A stretch of DNA of 64,000 nucleotides, taken from Lewinella sp. JB7. GTDB taxonomy: Bacteria; Bacteroidota; Bacteroidia; Chitinophagales; Saprospiraceae. Position numbers and translations under genes: made by a program. The notes under the pieces were generated by a model, which saw only the letters and a program-made list of their open reading frames with translations, was not told where the DNA came from and did no database searches. Position 1 is the first letter of the stretch. Each line of letters begins with the position of its first letter. Location: assembly GCF_024297185.1 (NCBI RefSeq), contig NZ_JANCTD010000003.1, positions 62,001 through 126,000 of the forward strand. The letters run 5' to 3'. Positions 33,143-42,937 of the stretch are shown piece by piece.

Positions 33143-34798
33143 ATGACCAATCCCGAGATCGCCCGTCACTTCCGCGAACTGGGTAAACTGATGGAGCTGC
33201 ACGGCGACAACCCATTCAAGATCCGGTCGTACACCAACGCCTACAATAAATTACGTAAGGACGAACGCGACCTGGCCGGAATGTCGGAGGCCGAGTTGCA
33301 GCAGCTGGAGGGGGTCGGGAAGGCCATTGCCGGCAAAATTCACGAACTGGCCACCACCGGGCGCATGGAAACCCTGGAAAAGTGGCGGGAAAAGACCCCG
33401 GAAGGCATTCGGGAGATGCTCAACATCAGCGGTTTCGGCCCGAAAAAAGTGAAGGCGGTCTGGGACGGTCTGGGCGTCACCACCGTCGGGCAACTGCTGT
33501 ACGCCATCAACGAAAACCGGCTGGTCGAACTGAAGGGCTTCGGGCTCAAGACGCAGGAGAGTCTGAAGCAGAAACTCGAATTTCTGCAACGTAGCCGGGG
33601 CCGCCTCCTGTACCCCACGGTGGCCCTCACCGCGACCGCCCTGCTGGAGCAGCTCCGGAATATGTTTCCCGACGAGCGCTTCGAGCCCACGGGTGAGTTG
33701 CGACGCTGCTGCCCTACCCTGTCCGCATTGCCCCTGCTGACGACGCTGGCTCCCGCGCGCGCCGCCCGCATTCCCGGTCTGCAGGTGCGGGAGGCTACGG
33801 AGGAACGGACGGTCGCGGAGGTCGACGAAGTGCCGGTAGTGCTGCACCACTGCACGTCCGCCGACTTTGGCAGCAAACAATTTCGGCACACCGGTAGCCG
33901 GGCGTTTTTACGGACTTTCGTGGAGCAGTGTCCGGGACTCGACTTCACCGGTCTGGCCGAGGAGGAAGACGTTTTTGCGCGGGCGCGGGTCCCGTGGATT
34001 GCTCCGGAAATGCGGGAGGACGGCCGCGTACTGGAACTGGCCCAAAACGGGAGCCTGCCGGTATTGATCGAAGAAAGCGACGTGCGGGGGGTGGTGCATG
34101 CGCACTCGACGTACAGCGACGGCATCCACAGCTTACGCGAAATGGCCCTGGCCGCCCGGGAGCGCGGCTACGAATACCTGGTGATGAGCGATCATTCCCA
34201 GGCCGCCTTTTACGCGAATGGACTGAAGCCGGACCGGGTACGCGAACAGTGGCAGGAAATTGAGGCGCTCAACCGGGAGCTTGCCCCCTTCCGCATCCTG
34301 AAGAGCATAGAGTGCGACATTCTCAGCGACGGGAGCCTGGATTACGACGCGGATTTACGTAGCGGATTCGATTTGATCATTGCCTCGGTCCACAGCAATC
34401 TGAACATGGACGAGGAGCGGGCCACCGAGCGCTTGCTGGCGGCTATTCGTAATCCGGATACCGATATCCTCGGTCATCCGACCGGGCGTTTGTTGCTGAG
34501 CCGGGAGGGTTACCCCATCGATCATATGCGCGTGATCGATGCCTGCGCGGAGCACCGGGTAGCCATCGAACTGAACGCGAATCCGTACCGCCTGGACCTG
34601 GACTGGTCGTGGATCCCCTACGCCGTGGAGCGGGGGGTGATGGTAAGCATCAATCCGGACGCCCACGCTACCGGCGGCATCGGCGACATACGCTACGGCG
34701 TGCTGGCGGCCCGGAAGGGAGGGCTCGAAAAACGCCACTGTCTGAATGCCCTGGGGTGGCGTGAACTGCTCCTCAGACTTGGTCGGATAGAAGCATAA
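33143..34798 (+). CDS. PolX-type protein with degenerate polymerase site and intact PHP domain
   Basis: Family X DNA polymerase/exonuclease homologue of 551 residues. HhH regions lie at about 50-65 (LEGVGKAIAGKI) and 93-135 (ISGFGPKKVKAVW). The nucleotidyltransferase motif, normally GSxRRGxExxxDxD, reads GELRRCCPTLSALP at 184-197: both catalytic Asp are replaced (Ala195, Pro197). The C-terminal PHP domain keeps its metal ligands: VHAHSTYSDG, MSDHSQ, IECDIL, ASVHSN, LGHPTGR, NPDAHA. It likely acts as a nuclease or phosphoesterase without polymerase activity. It starts 5 bp after the oxidoreductase gene. Confidence 0.88.
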   Translation: MTNPEIARHFRELGKLMELHGDNPFKIRSYTNAYNKLRKDERDLAGMSEAELQQLEGVGKAIAGKIHELATTGRMETLEKWREKTPEGIREMLNISGFGPKKVKAVWDGLGVTTVGQLLYAINENRLVELKGFGLKTQESLKQKLEFLQRSRGRLLYPTVALTATALLEQLRNMFPDERFEPTGELRRCCPTLSALPLLTTLAPARAARIPGLQVREATEERTVAEVDEVPVVLHHCTSADFGSKQFRHTGSRAFLRTFVEQCPGLDFTGLAEEEDVFARARVPWIAPEMREDGRVLELAQNGSLPVLIEESDVRGVVHAHSTYSDGIHSLREMALAARERGYEYLVMSDHSQAAFYANGLKPDRVREQWQEIEALNRELAPFRILKSIECDILSDGSLDYDADLRSGFDLIIASVHSNLNMDEERATERLLAAIRNPDTDILGHPTGRLLLSREGYPIDHMRVIDACAEHRVAIELNANPYRLDLDWSWIPYAVERGVMVSINPDAHATGGIGDIRYGVLAARKGGLEKRHCLNALGWRELLLRLGRIEA

Positions 34799-35036
34799 TC
34801 CTCTACATCCGCTCTGGTGTGAAAGGATGTGCCTATATTTGCGCGCCGGTCGTTGTTCCGACAATTGTCTTGACTCTTCTGCAGTGCGGGCAGCGAAAAG
34901 ACGGCCAAACGAGTTTTAGGTAAAATAGACCTTGGCCTAACCGAATAAATGAATGATCCGAACGTAACGCGTTGCTCCTTTCGGAGTACGGGGCGGGTCC
35001 TCCAAATCACCAACCTTTTTCTTAACAATTCATAGT
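34799..35036. other. Leader region of susCD
   Basis: About 240 bp before susC with lower GC. A -7 box TATATTTG at 34834-34841 is on the plus strand; the -33 position is weak. Transcription from there would give a leader of about 190 nt. The long leader leaves room for post-transcriptional control. Confidence 0.5.
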
Positions 35037-38027
35037 ATGAAGTCATTTAAACTTTTAGTTTGGGTGCTACTCCTCGGGAGTTTCAGCACCCTACAGGCCC
35101 AGCAGGCCATCACCGGTTCGGTGGTGGACGATAGTGGGATTGGCCTCATCGGTGCTACCATCCTGGTTAATAATACCACCACGGGTACGGTCACCGATCT
35201 CGACGGCAATTTCGCGCTCGAAGTCCCGGCTGGCGCCCGCGCCCTAACCATCTCCTATACGGGTTTCACGACTCAGCGCGTACCGTTGGTGGATAACCAG
35301 ACGGTTTATAATATCACCCTCGCCGAAGACGGCATCGGACTGGATGAGGTTGTGGTAGTTGGCTATTCGCCCGTTCGCCGTAAGGACCTGGTGGGCGCGG
35401 TAAGCTCCATTAGTGCTGACGACGTGAACGCGGAGGCAGGTGCCACCGTGCAATCCGCCCTGCGTCAGGCCGCCGGTGTGGTAGTTCAGCAGAGCAACGG
35501 TGCTCCCGGTGCCGGATACAACATTCGCGTCCGTGGGGTAACCTCCATCAACGCTTCCAACGAGCCCCTTTTCGTCGTCGACGGTGTACCGGTAATCTCG
35601 GGCGACCTCTCCCAGCAGGGCGTAGGTGGTCAGGGAACCAACGCACTGGCCGACATCAACCCCGCCGACATCGAGTCGATGGAAGTCCTGAAGGACGCCT
35701 CGACCACCGCAATCTACGGTAGCCGGGCGGCCAACGGTGTTGTACTCATCACCACCAAGTCCGGTAAGTCCGGCAAGACCCGCATCAACGTCAACTCCAC
35801 CTACGGATTCAACGAGCTGCCGAATATGATCGACGTGGTCGATGGTGCTACGTACAACGAGTACCTCAAGGAGCGTTACGGTGCTACCGCTAACGCCTTC
35901 GGCATGGACTCCACCGTCAGCAGCAACTGGCAGGAGCTCATCTTCGACCGCAACCCCGTCACCAGCCAGCAGCTAAGCATCAGCGGAGGTGACCAGAAAA
36001 CCAAGTTCTACGGTTCGCTGGGTTACGACGACAACCAGGGTGCCCTGAACGGTACGCGCTTCAAGCGCTATAGCGGCCGCCTCAACCTCGACCACACCGC
36101 TTCGGACAAGCTGGCCCTCAATATGAACTTGGGCTACACCAACTCCAATAACAAGCGGATCCAGGGTGACAACAACATCTACGGAGCCGTTTCCGCGGCC
36201 ATTCTGCTTCCCCCCACCGTACCCGTTCGTAACGAAGATGGTACCTACGGTTCGGCCTTCGGTCTGGAGAACCCCGTAGCCGCTACGGAAGTGTACGAGA
36301 ACCGTGCCCTGACCAACCGCATCATCGGTAACGCCTCGGCCACCTTCTTCCCGATCGAAGCCATCGCCCTGAAGGCCAAGCTGGGGGTTGACAACGTCAA
36401 CTACCGCGAGAACGTCTTCGAGCCGAGCACCCTGCAGTCCACCGCTCAGGGCCAGATCGTCGAAAGCAGCAACGTGCGCACCCGGATCATCAGCGAGTAC
36501 ACCGCTACCTACAACGGTAACGTCGGAGACTTCAACCTGAACTCCACGATCGGTGCCATCTTCCAGCGCGACGACATTCGCCGCAACTTCTTCGAGACCA
36601 ACGACCTGCCGAGCGACAACTTCCCCAGTGCCGATGCCGCCGCTACCCCGTCGACCATCGCCGGTGATAAGTTCGGCAGCACCCTGCAGTCATACATCGC
36701 CACCGTTAACGTGAACAACGGCGGCCTTTACGTCACCGCTTCGTTCCGGGCTGACGGATCCAGCCGCTTCGTCAACGATCGCTGGGGCTACTTCCCCGGT
36801 ATCGCAGCCGGTTACGACTTCGCTTCCAGCGAAATGGTCGGCCCCTTCGAGCAGCTTAAACTGCGTGCCAGCTACGGACAGACCGGTAACAACAACATCG
36901 GTGACTTCGCTACCCGCCCCCTCTTCGCCGGCGGAGCTTCCTACCTGACCACTCCCGGTATTTCCCAATCGCAGCTCGGTAACCCCGACCTCGTGTGGGA
37001 GACGACCACTCAGTTCAACGCCGGTCTTGACGTTGCCATCCTGACCAACCGTATTGGTGCGTCCTTCGACTTCTACGTGAAGAACACCGACGACCTGATC
37101 CTGAACCGCCCCATCCCGACCACCTCCGGATTCGGAACCGTGGTATCCAACGTCGGTAGCATGCGCAACACCGGCCTGGAAGCCTCGCTGACCTTCGTGA
37201 ACGTACAGCAGGCCGACTTTACCTGGAACACCACCCTGACCGGTGCGTACAATAAGAACGAAGTAACGGCCCTGTTCAACGATCAACCGCAGGACTTCGG
37301 TTTTGCCACCCGTCTGGCCGTAGGCCAGCCCGTAGGTTCCTTCTTCGGTCTGGTAACCGACGGTATCTACCAGAATCAGGCCGAGATCGACGCCGACAAC
37401 GCCCTGAGCGACGACCGCGACTACATCGTAGGTGCAAAGCCCGGTGACTTCCGCTTCGTAGACCAGAACAACGATGGCATCATCAACGACGACGACCGCA
37501 CCTTCATCGGCAAGGCGCTTCCCGACTTCACTGGTGGTGTAAACAACAAACTGGCGTACAAGGGCCTCGAGCTGGATTTCTTCTTCCAGTTCAGCCTCGG
37601 TAACGAAGTGTACAACAACAACCTGGCTTTCGCCGAGGGCCTGAACTCCGTCTTCGCCCCCACCGTCCGCGCCTACGAAGGTGCCTGGCGCATGGAAGGC
37701 GACGGCGACGACTTCCCCCGCATTACCGGTGGCGCGTCGGCTGACAACAACCGTCAGGACTCCGACCGCTACGTAGAGGATGGTTCTTTCGTTCGTCTGA
37801 AGACGGCCACCCTGGCTTACAATATTCCGAGCAACGTACTGAGCCGCGCCGGAATCGACCAACTGCGTCTCTTCGTATCGGGTACCAACCTGATCACCTG
37901 GACGGACTACAGCTGGTTTGACCCCGAGGTAAATGCTTTCGGCGACAGCAACGTGGCCCTGGGCACCGACTTCCTCACGCTCCCCATTTCCCGTACCGTT
38001 GAATTCGGTATAAATCTGGGATTCTAA
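35037..38027 (+). CDS. susC: SusC/RagA-family TonB-dependent outer-membrane transporter
   Basis: Large outer-membrane pore of 996 residues that with its SusD partner imports oligosaccharides or peptides. Signal peptide (MKSFKLLVWVLLLGSFSTLQAQ), carboxypeptidase-like domain (QAITGSVVDDSGIGLIGATILVNNTTTGTVTDLDGNFAL), then TonB box region DEVVVVGYSPVRRKDLVGAVSSI, plug (about 120-230: ALRQAAGVVVQQSNGAPGAGYNIRVRGVTSINASNEPLFVVDGVP), beta barrel, and a C-terminus ending TVEFGINLGF. Codon use is more uniform (GGT, ACC, AAC) than neighbours, suggesting high expression. No glycoside hydrolase or sigma/anti-sigma genes are adjacent, so the substrate is open; peptides are as likely as glycans. Confidence 0.96.
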   Translation: MKSFKLLVWVLLLGSFSTLQAQQAITGSVVDDSGIGLIGATILVNNTTTGTVTDLDGNFALEVPAGARALTISYTGFTTQRVPLVDNQTVYNITLAEDGIGLDEVVVVGYSPVRRKDLVGAVSSISADDVNAEAGATVQSALRQAAGVVVQQSNGAPGAGYNIRVRGVTSINASNEPLFVVDGVPVISGDLSQQGVGGQGTNALADINPADIESMEVLKDASTTAIYGSRAANGVVLITTKSGKSGKTRINVNSTYGFNELPNMIDVVDGATYNEYLKERYGATANAFGMDSTVSSNWQELIFDRNPVTSQQLSISGGDQKTKFYGSLGYDDNQGALNGTRFKRYSGRLNLDHTASDKLALNMNLGYTNSNNKRIQGDNNIYGAVSAAILLPPTVPVRNEDGTYGSAFGLENPVAATEVYENRALTNRIIGNASATFFPIEAIALKAKLGVDNVNYRENVFEPSTLQSTAQGQIVESSNVRTRIISEYTATYNGNVGDFNLNSTIGAIFQRDDIRRNFFETNDLPSDNFPSADAAATPSTIAGDKFGSTLQSYIATVNVNNGGLYVTASFRADGSSRFVNDRWGYFPGIAAGYDFASSEMVGPFEQLKLRASYGQTGNNNIGDFATRPLFAGGASYLTTPGISQSQLGNPDLVWETTTQFNAGLDVAILTNRIGASFDFYVKNTDDLILNRPIPTTSGFGTVVSNVGSMRNTGLEASLTFVNVQQADFTWNTTLTGAYNKNEVTALFNDQPQDFGFATRLAVGQPVGSFFGLVTDGIYQNQAEIDADNALSDDRDYIVGAKPGDFRFVDQNNDGIINDDDRTFIGKALPDFTGGVNNKLAYKGLELDFFFQFSLGNEVYNNNLAFAEGLNSVFAPTVRAYEGAWRMEGDGDDFPRITGGASADNNRQDSDRYVEDGSFVRLKTATLAYNIPSNVLSRAGIDQLRLFVSGTNLITWTDYSWFDPEVNAFGDSNVALGTDFLTLPISRTVEFGINLGF

Positions 38028-38051
38028 GCCACCCCCAAAAAATTGACAACA

Positions 38052-39389
38052 ATGATTAAGCAGATATTTCGCATTACTTCGGGAGTAGCCCTCGCCGCCC
38101 TTACGCTGGGTTGCGATGATTTCTCCCTGGACGCGGTCCAACCGATCGACTCCGTCCCCCTCAATCTAGCCGTCACCGATGCCAAGTCGGCCGGTGCCGC
38201 CCGCGCCGGTGTTTACAACGAACTGCAGGACGCTACGCTGACCTTTGATGGTTACGTCGCTTCCTATACCTACTTCAGCGACGACAGCGACTGGACGGGC
38301 ACCTTCCCTACCCGGGCGCAGTTCGATAACTACAACGTACTGCCCTCCAACGGTACCATGGCGTCCGTATGGGCTGACTACTACGACGTGATCAATACGG
38401 CCAACAACCTGCTGGACGTACTGCCCGGCGTGGAAGATGCCTCCCTCACGGAATCTACCCGCAACAGCCTGCTGGCGGAAGCCCGCTTCGGACGTGCCAT
38501 CGCGTACTTCCACCTCGTCACCGGATGGGGCGGCGTACCGATCGTACTCACCCCCACCGTCGGCGTTGGCGAAGAACTCAATGTTCCCGCCTCCACCGCC
38601 GCCGACGTGTACGCACAGGTCATCGAGGACGCGCAATTCGCCGCCGACAACCTCGGTACCGGTTCGCTGGGTATGAACCCCGCCGCCGCTAACGCCCTCC
38701 TCGCCCGTGTTGCCCTGATGCAGGGTCGCTACGACGATGCCGGTGCCTTCGCCACCTTGGCCATCGGAGCCGATTACGACCTGACGACCGTGCCTTACCT
38801 GGAGGATGAGATCTTCTACCTGAAGTTCAGCTCCACCGACGGACAGAGCAACGCCTTCTTCTTCGGTGCCAGTGGTATCGGTGCCAGCCGCTACTCCATC
38901 GCCCCGAGCCAGAAGCTGGACGATGCCTACGAGGAAGGTGACGAGCGCCGCGATCTTTCCATCGCCTTCACGGACGGTGGTGTACGTTACGGCATCAAGT
39001 ACGACGACTTCCAGGCCGCCGCCGGTTCGCAGAACGACCCCATCTACTTCTTCCGGGCCGCCGAGCAGGTGCTGATCCTGGCCGAAGTAGCCGCCCGCAA
39101 CGGTGATTTCGATACCGCCGACAAGTGGATCAACCAGGTCCGCAATCGTGCCGGTCTCGACGACATCGAACTGGACGCCGACAACTTCGAGGACGCCATC
39201 CTGCAGGAGCGCTTCGTGGAACTGGCCATGGAAGGTGGATTCCGCCTCTGGGACCTTCGCCGCACCGGCCGTGCCGTCTCCACCCTCGGTCCCGACGGTT
39301 ACGACCCCTGTGACGATGTATGGCCTTTCCCCCAGGACAACATCGACACCAACACCGCGCTGCAGCAGAACAACTGCTGCAACTGCTAG
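38052..39389 (+). CDS. susD: SusD/RagB-family nutrient-binding outer-membrane lipoprotein
   Basis: Surface lid protein that partners SusC. The 445-residue lipoprotein has a signal with lipobox (LAALTLGC) and SusD features: LNLAVTDAKSAGAARAGVYNELQ, ARFGRAIAYFHLVTGWGGVPIV, and the C-terminal WINQVRNRAGLDDIELDADNFEDAILQERFVELAMEGGFRLWDLRRTG. ATG at 38052 is chosen rather than TTG at 38043. It lies 24 bp after susC and is followed by a strong terminator, so susCD form a two-gene operon. Confidence 0.96.
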   Translation: MIKQIFRITSGVALAALTLGCDDFSLDAVQPIDSVPLNLAVTDAKSAGAARAGVYNELQDATLTFDGYVASYTYFSDDSDWTGTFPTRAQFDNYNVLPSNGTMASVWADYYDVINTANNLLDVLPGVEDASLTESTRNSLLAEARFGRAIAYFHLVTGWGGVPIVLTPTVGVGEELNVPASTAADVYAQVIEDAQFAADNLGTGSLGMNPAAANALLARVALMQGRYDDAGAFATLAIGADYDLTTVPYLEDEIFYLKFSSTDGQSNAFFFGASGIGASRYSIAPSQKLDDAYEEGDERRDLSIAFTDGGVRYGIKYDDFQAAAGSQNDPIYFFRAAEQVLILAEVAARNGDFDTADKWINQVRNRAGLDDIELDADNFEDAILQERFVELAMEGGFRLWDLRRTGRAVSTLGPDGYDPCDDVWPFPQDNIDTNTALQQNNCCNC

Positions 39390-39414
39390 ACCTTCCGTTT
39401 AGCAGCGTGTACGA

Positions 39415-39451
39415 CGCCCCGCTTCCTCCCCGGAAGCGGGGCGTTTTGTTT
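39415..39451 (+). terminator. Terminator of susCD
   Basis: Perfect 12-bp stem CGCCCCGCTTCC (39415-39426) and GGAAGCGGGGCG (39432-39443) with a 5-nt loop, followed by TTTTGTTT. Located 25 bp after the susD stop. Confidence 0.95.
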
Positions 39452-39462
39452 ACTTTCACCTG

Positions 39463-39687
39463 GTGAGCGTACGCAGACCAAAAATATTACTGTGTTTGGC
39501 CGGATTACTGGCCGTCGTGCTCCTGCTCTACGGCATGTCCGCAAGTGAGATCGGCAGCGAAGCGATCAGAGGCGGCAACGGTAGCGGCAGCGTAGTGACG
39601 TTCCGGATATCCTCCGCCCTTCCCATCGGCATTATCGGACTGATGGCCACCGCGGTGGCTTACCGAATCGGTCTGGCCCGGGACTAA
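39463..39687 (+). CDS. Small hypothetical membrane protein
   Basis: A 74-residue open frame starting at GTG 39463 with two hydrophobic helices (KILLCLAGLLAVVLLLYGM and LPIGIIGLMATAVAYRIGL) separated by a polar, glycine-rich loop. Topology is plausible for a small inner-membrane protein, but no family is recognised and the start is non-ATG directly after a terminator. It could be real or fortuitous. Confidence 0.5.
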   Translation: MSVRRPKILLCLAGLLAVVLLLYGMSASEIGSEAIRGGNGSGSVVTFRISSALPIGIIGLMATAVAYRIGLARD

Positions 39688-39726
39688 GTCGGCACGGCTC
39701 CCGCGGCCCCGCCCCGAAATTCGTTG

Positions 39727-39734
39727 TACGTTTG
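39727..39734 (+). promoter_or_regulatory. -7 box of the FMN reductase gene
   Basis: TACGTTTG fits TAnnTTTG, about 21 bp before the ATG at 39756. No clear -33 TTG is seen. Confidence 0.45.
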
Positions 39735-39755
39735 TGGGGCCCTAAATCCTGCCAC

Positions 39756-40292
39756 ATGATTACCGTCATTTCCGGTACCAATCGGCCCGAAAGCCGTACC
39801 CTGCTTTTCGCCACCCACTTCGCGGAGGTATTGCGGGAGATGGGGCAGCAGGTGGAGGTACTCAATATGGAGGAGTTGCACCACGGGTACTTCGCCGGCA
39901 AAATGTACGACCCGCTGGGTCACGACGATCAGCTGGTGGCGTGGCAGCGACGGTACATCGGGCCCGCCCGGAAATTTGCGGTATTCGTGCCGGAGTACAA
40001 CGGAAGCTATCCGGGAGTCATGAAACTTTTCATCGATGCTATTTCGGTCATCGATTACGACGGCAACTTCAAGAACAAGCACGTAGCCCTGGTGGGGGTC
40101 TCGTCCGGTCGGGCGGGCAACCTGCGGGGGATCGATCACCTGGCCGACGTCTTTGCCCACATGGGGGCCTGGATCCTCCCGAATCGGCTGCCCCTGTCGA
40201 GTGTCGAGTCCCTGCTCACGGACGACAAGTTGACCGACGAAGAAACTAAAAAGACCCTTATGCGGCACGCTGAGCAACTTATTGCCGCCTAG
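39756..40292 (+). CDS. NADPH-dependent FMN reductase family protein
   Basis: Flavodoxin-fold oxidoreductase of 178 residues. MITVISGTNRPESRTLLFATHFAEVL has the FMN phosphate-binding loop SGTNRPES, and KFAVFVPEYNGSYPGVMKLFIDAIS is the conserved PEYN-G-P segment that holds the flavin ring. Family members reduce quinones, azo dyes or chromate with NAD(P)H. ATG 39756 is the family-typical start. 30 bp before topA on the same strand. Confidence 0.92.
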   Translation: MITVISGTNRPESRTLLFATHFAEVLREMGQQVEVLNMEELHHGYFAGKMYDPLGHDDQLVAWQRRYIGPARKFAVFVPEYNGSYPGVMKLFIDAISVIDYDGNFKNKHVALVGVSSGRAGNLRGIDHLADVFAHMGAWILPNRLPLSSVESLLTDDKLTDEETKKTLMRHAEQLIAA

Positions 40293-40322
40293 AATCGTAA
40301 CCAAAGAGGAACGAAAACACCT

Positions 40323-42905
40323 ATGTCGAAGCATTTACTCATCGTTGAGTCCCCCGCCAAAGCGAAAACCATAGAAAAGATCCTAGGGAAGGAATATACC
40401 GTCAAGTCCTCCTTCGGGCACATACGTGACCTGGACAAGGGCGACGGAGCCGTGGACGTGGAGCGGGACTTCGCTACGAAGTATGTCGTGTCCCCCGAGA
40501 AGCGTAAGGTCGTCAAGGACCTGAAGGCCGCGGTGAACAAGGTCGATACGGTCTGGCTCGCGACGGACGAAGACCGCGAGGGGGAAGCCATCAGCTGGCA
40601 CCTTTGCGAAGTGCTCAAATTGCCGGTAGACAGTACGAAGCGGATCGTCTTCCGCGAGATCACCCCGCCCGCCATCAAGGCGGCGATCGGTAATCCGCGT
40701 ACGGTGGACGTAAATCTGGTGAACGCCCAACAGGCCCGCCGGGTACTCGACCGGTTGGTCGGCTACGAACTGTCCGGAGTGCTCTGGAAAAAGGTTAAAT
40801 TCGGCCTGAGTGCCGGCCGGGTTCAATCCGTGACCGTCAAACTCGTCGTGGAGCGCGAGCGTGAGATCATGGGCTTCGAGCCTTCGCCGTTCTTCCGGGT
40901 CAACGCCATCTTTACCGTGCGCAACGAGCAGGGCAAGGAAGTCGACCTGAAGGCGGAGAGTCCCGATCGCTTCGATGACCGGCAGTCGGCCGAGGCGTTC
41001 CTGAAGCGGTGCATCGGCGCCAAATTCAGCATCAGCGACATCGAGGTGAAGCCGGCGAAGCGCAAACCCGCCCCGCCCTTCACCACGTCTACGCTGCAGC
41101 AGGAGGCCAGCCGCAAGTTGTACATGAACGTGGAGCGGACCATGCGGGTCGCCCAGCGACTGTACGAGGCGGGCCTGATCACGTACATGCGTACCGACAG
41201 CATCAGCCTGTCGGAAACCGCCCTGCAGGCCATCGAGGCGGAAGTGACCAAGGAGTACGGTGCCCGCTACAGCAAGGTGCGTCGGTTCAAGAGTAAAAAG
41301 AAGGACGCCCAGGAGGCGCACGAAGCCATTCGCCCGAGTTACGTGGATCGCCACACCATCAGTCAGGGCGACCGCGACGAGCAGCGGCTCTACGAGTTGA
41401 TCTGGAAGCGGACCGTCGCCAGCCAGATGGCCGACGCCGAACTTGAAAAGACTACGGTAAACATCGCGATCGACAAGGCTCCCGACGCCCGGCTGCGCGC
41501 CCAGGGCGAAGTGCTGAAGTTTGACGGCTTTCTCAAGCTCTACATCGAGAGCAACGACGACGACGAGGAAGACGAAACCACCGACGGTATCCTGCCGCCC
41601 CTAACGAAGGGTCAGGTGCTGCCGCTGCGGGAGATGACGGCGATTCAGCGGTTCACCCGCCCGCCGGTCCGGTACACGGAAGCTTCCCTGGTGAAGAAAC
41701 TGGAAGAACTCGGCATCGGACGCCCGTCGACCTACGCGCCGACGGTTTCCAAGATCATGGATCCCAAGCGCGGATACGTGACGCGGGAGAACCGCGACGG
41801 CGAAGAGAGAACCTATGATGTCCTTACCCTCCGCGAGGGTTCCATCACGGCGGAGCAAAAAACGGAAGTGACGGGTACGGTAAAGAATCGCCTCTTTGCC
41901 AGCGACATCGGCATGGCCGTCAGCGACTTCCTTGACGAGCACTTCGAGAACGTGATGACCTACGCGTTTACCGCCGAGATCGAGGATAAGTTTGACGAAA
42001 TCGCCGACGGGAAAGTGACCTGGACGCAGATGCTGCAGGACTTCTATTATCCCTTCCACGAAACCGTCGAGGAAACCACCGAGAGTGCCGAACGGGTAAC
42101 CGGCGAGCGGATCCTCGGCACCGACCCGCTCACGAAGAAGACGGTGCTCGTCCGCCTCAGCCGGAACGGTCCGGTCATTCAGCTCGGCGCGCCCGACGAG
42201 TTGGTGCCCGAAGAAAAACCCCGCTACGCCAACCTGCCGGCCAACACCAGCATGGAGGAAATCGACCTGGAAACCGCCCTGCCCCTCTTCGAACTGCCCA
42301 AGGTGCTGGGCGAGATCGAAGGACGGGAAACCGCCGTCGGCATCGGTCGCTTCGGCCCCTACGTGCGCTGGGGAGAGACTTTCATTAGTCTCCCAAAGGG
42401 CGGTGATCCCCATAGCGTAACCCTGGCCGACGCCAAAGAAATGGTGGCGGAGAAGAAAAAGGCCGACGCGCCGGTGATGACCTACAAGGGACAGGACGTG
42501 ACCCAGGGTGCCGGTCGGTTCGGCCCCTTCCTGAAGTGGAACGGTATGTTCATCAACATTCCCAAGCGGTACAATCCCGAGAAGCTGAGCAAAGACGATA
42601 TGATCGAGCTTATTCAGGCGAAGGAAGAAAAAGAAGCTAACCGCTACATCCAGCGCTTCGAGGCCGACAAGATCGATGTCGAGCAGGGTCGCTGGGGACC
42701 CTTCATTCGCTTCAAGAAAAAGTCGCTGAAGTTGCCGACGGTCGACGGCAAAAAGATGACCCGCGAGCAAGCGTCGGAGTTGTCGCTCGAGGAAGTGAAG
42801 AAGATCATCGAGGAGCAGGTGCCCAACGCCTTTAAAAGCAAGGCCAAAGCCGCTCCCAAGAAGAAGGCGCCCGCTAAGAAAAAAGCGGCGGCCAAGAAGA
42901 AGTAA
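40323..42905 (+). CDS. topA: DNA topoisomerase I
   Basis: Type IA topoisomerase of 860 residues that relaxes negative supercoils. TOPRIM domain at the start (LLIVESPAKAKTIEKILG; DEDREGEAISWHL), active-site tyrosine in GLITYMRTDSISLSE near residue 290, and SYVDRH. The C-terminus carries three short repeats (GRFGPYVRW, GRFGPFLKW, GRWGPFIRF) instead of zinc fingers, then a lysine/alanine-rich tail (KKKAPAKKKAAAKKK) that probably binds DNA. Start ATG 40323 is clear. Confidence 0.98.
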   Translation: MSKHLLIVESPAKAKTIEKILGKEYTVKSSFGHIRDLDKGDGAVDVERDFATKYVVSPEKRKVVKDLKAAVNKVDTVWLATDEDREGEAISWHLCEVLKLPVDSTKRIVFREITPPAIKAAIGNPRTVDVNLVNAQQARRVLDRLVGYELSGVLWKKVKFGLSAGRVQSVTVKLVVEREREIMGFEPSPFFRVNAIFTVRNEQGKEVDLKAESPDRFDDRQSAEAFLKRCIGAKFSISDIEVKPAKRKPAPPFTTSTLQQEASRKLYMNVERTMRVAQRLYEAGLITYMRTDSISLSETALQAIEAEVTKEYGARYSKVRRFKSKKKDAQEAHEAIRPSYVDRHTISQGDRDEQRLYELIWKRTVASQMADAELEKTTVNIAIDKAPDARLRAQGEVLKFDGFLKLYIESNDDDEEDETTDGILPPLTKGQVLPLREMTAIQRFTRPPVRYTEASLVKKLEELGIGRPSTYAPTVSKIMDPKRGYVTRENRDGEERTYDVLTLREGSITAEQKTEVTGTVKNRLFASDIGMAVSDFLDEHFENVMTYAFTAEIEDKFDEIADGKVTWTQMLQDFYYPFHETVEETTESAERVTGERILGTDPLTKKTVLVRLSRNGPVIQLGAPDELVPEEKPRYANLPANTSMEEIDLETALPLFELPKVLGEIEGRETAVGIGRFGPYVRWGETFISLPKGGDPHSVTLADAKEMVAEKKKADAPVMTYKGQDVTQGAGRFGPFLKWNGMFINIPKRYNPEKLSKDDMIELIQAKEEKEANRYIQRFEADKIDVEQGRWGPFIRFKKKSLKLPTVDGKKMTREQASELSLEEVKKIIEEQVPNAFKSKAKAAPKKKAPAKKKAAAKKK

Positions 42906-42937
42906 GCCGCTACCCTACTCACCAACTACGACGGATC

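Noticed and set aside
33700..33760. Frameshift explaining the lost PolX catalytic residues
   Set aside because: The frame stays open with sensible sequence on both sides and PHP motifs follow in frame, so replacement is preferred to a sequencing shift.
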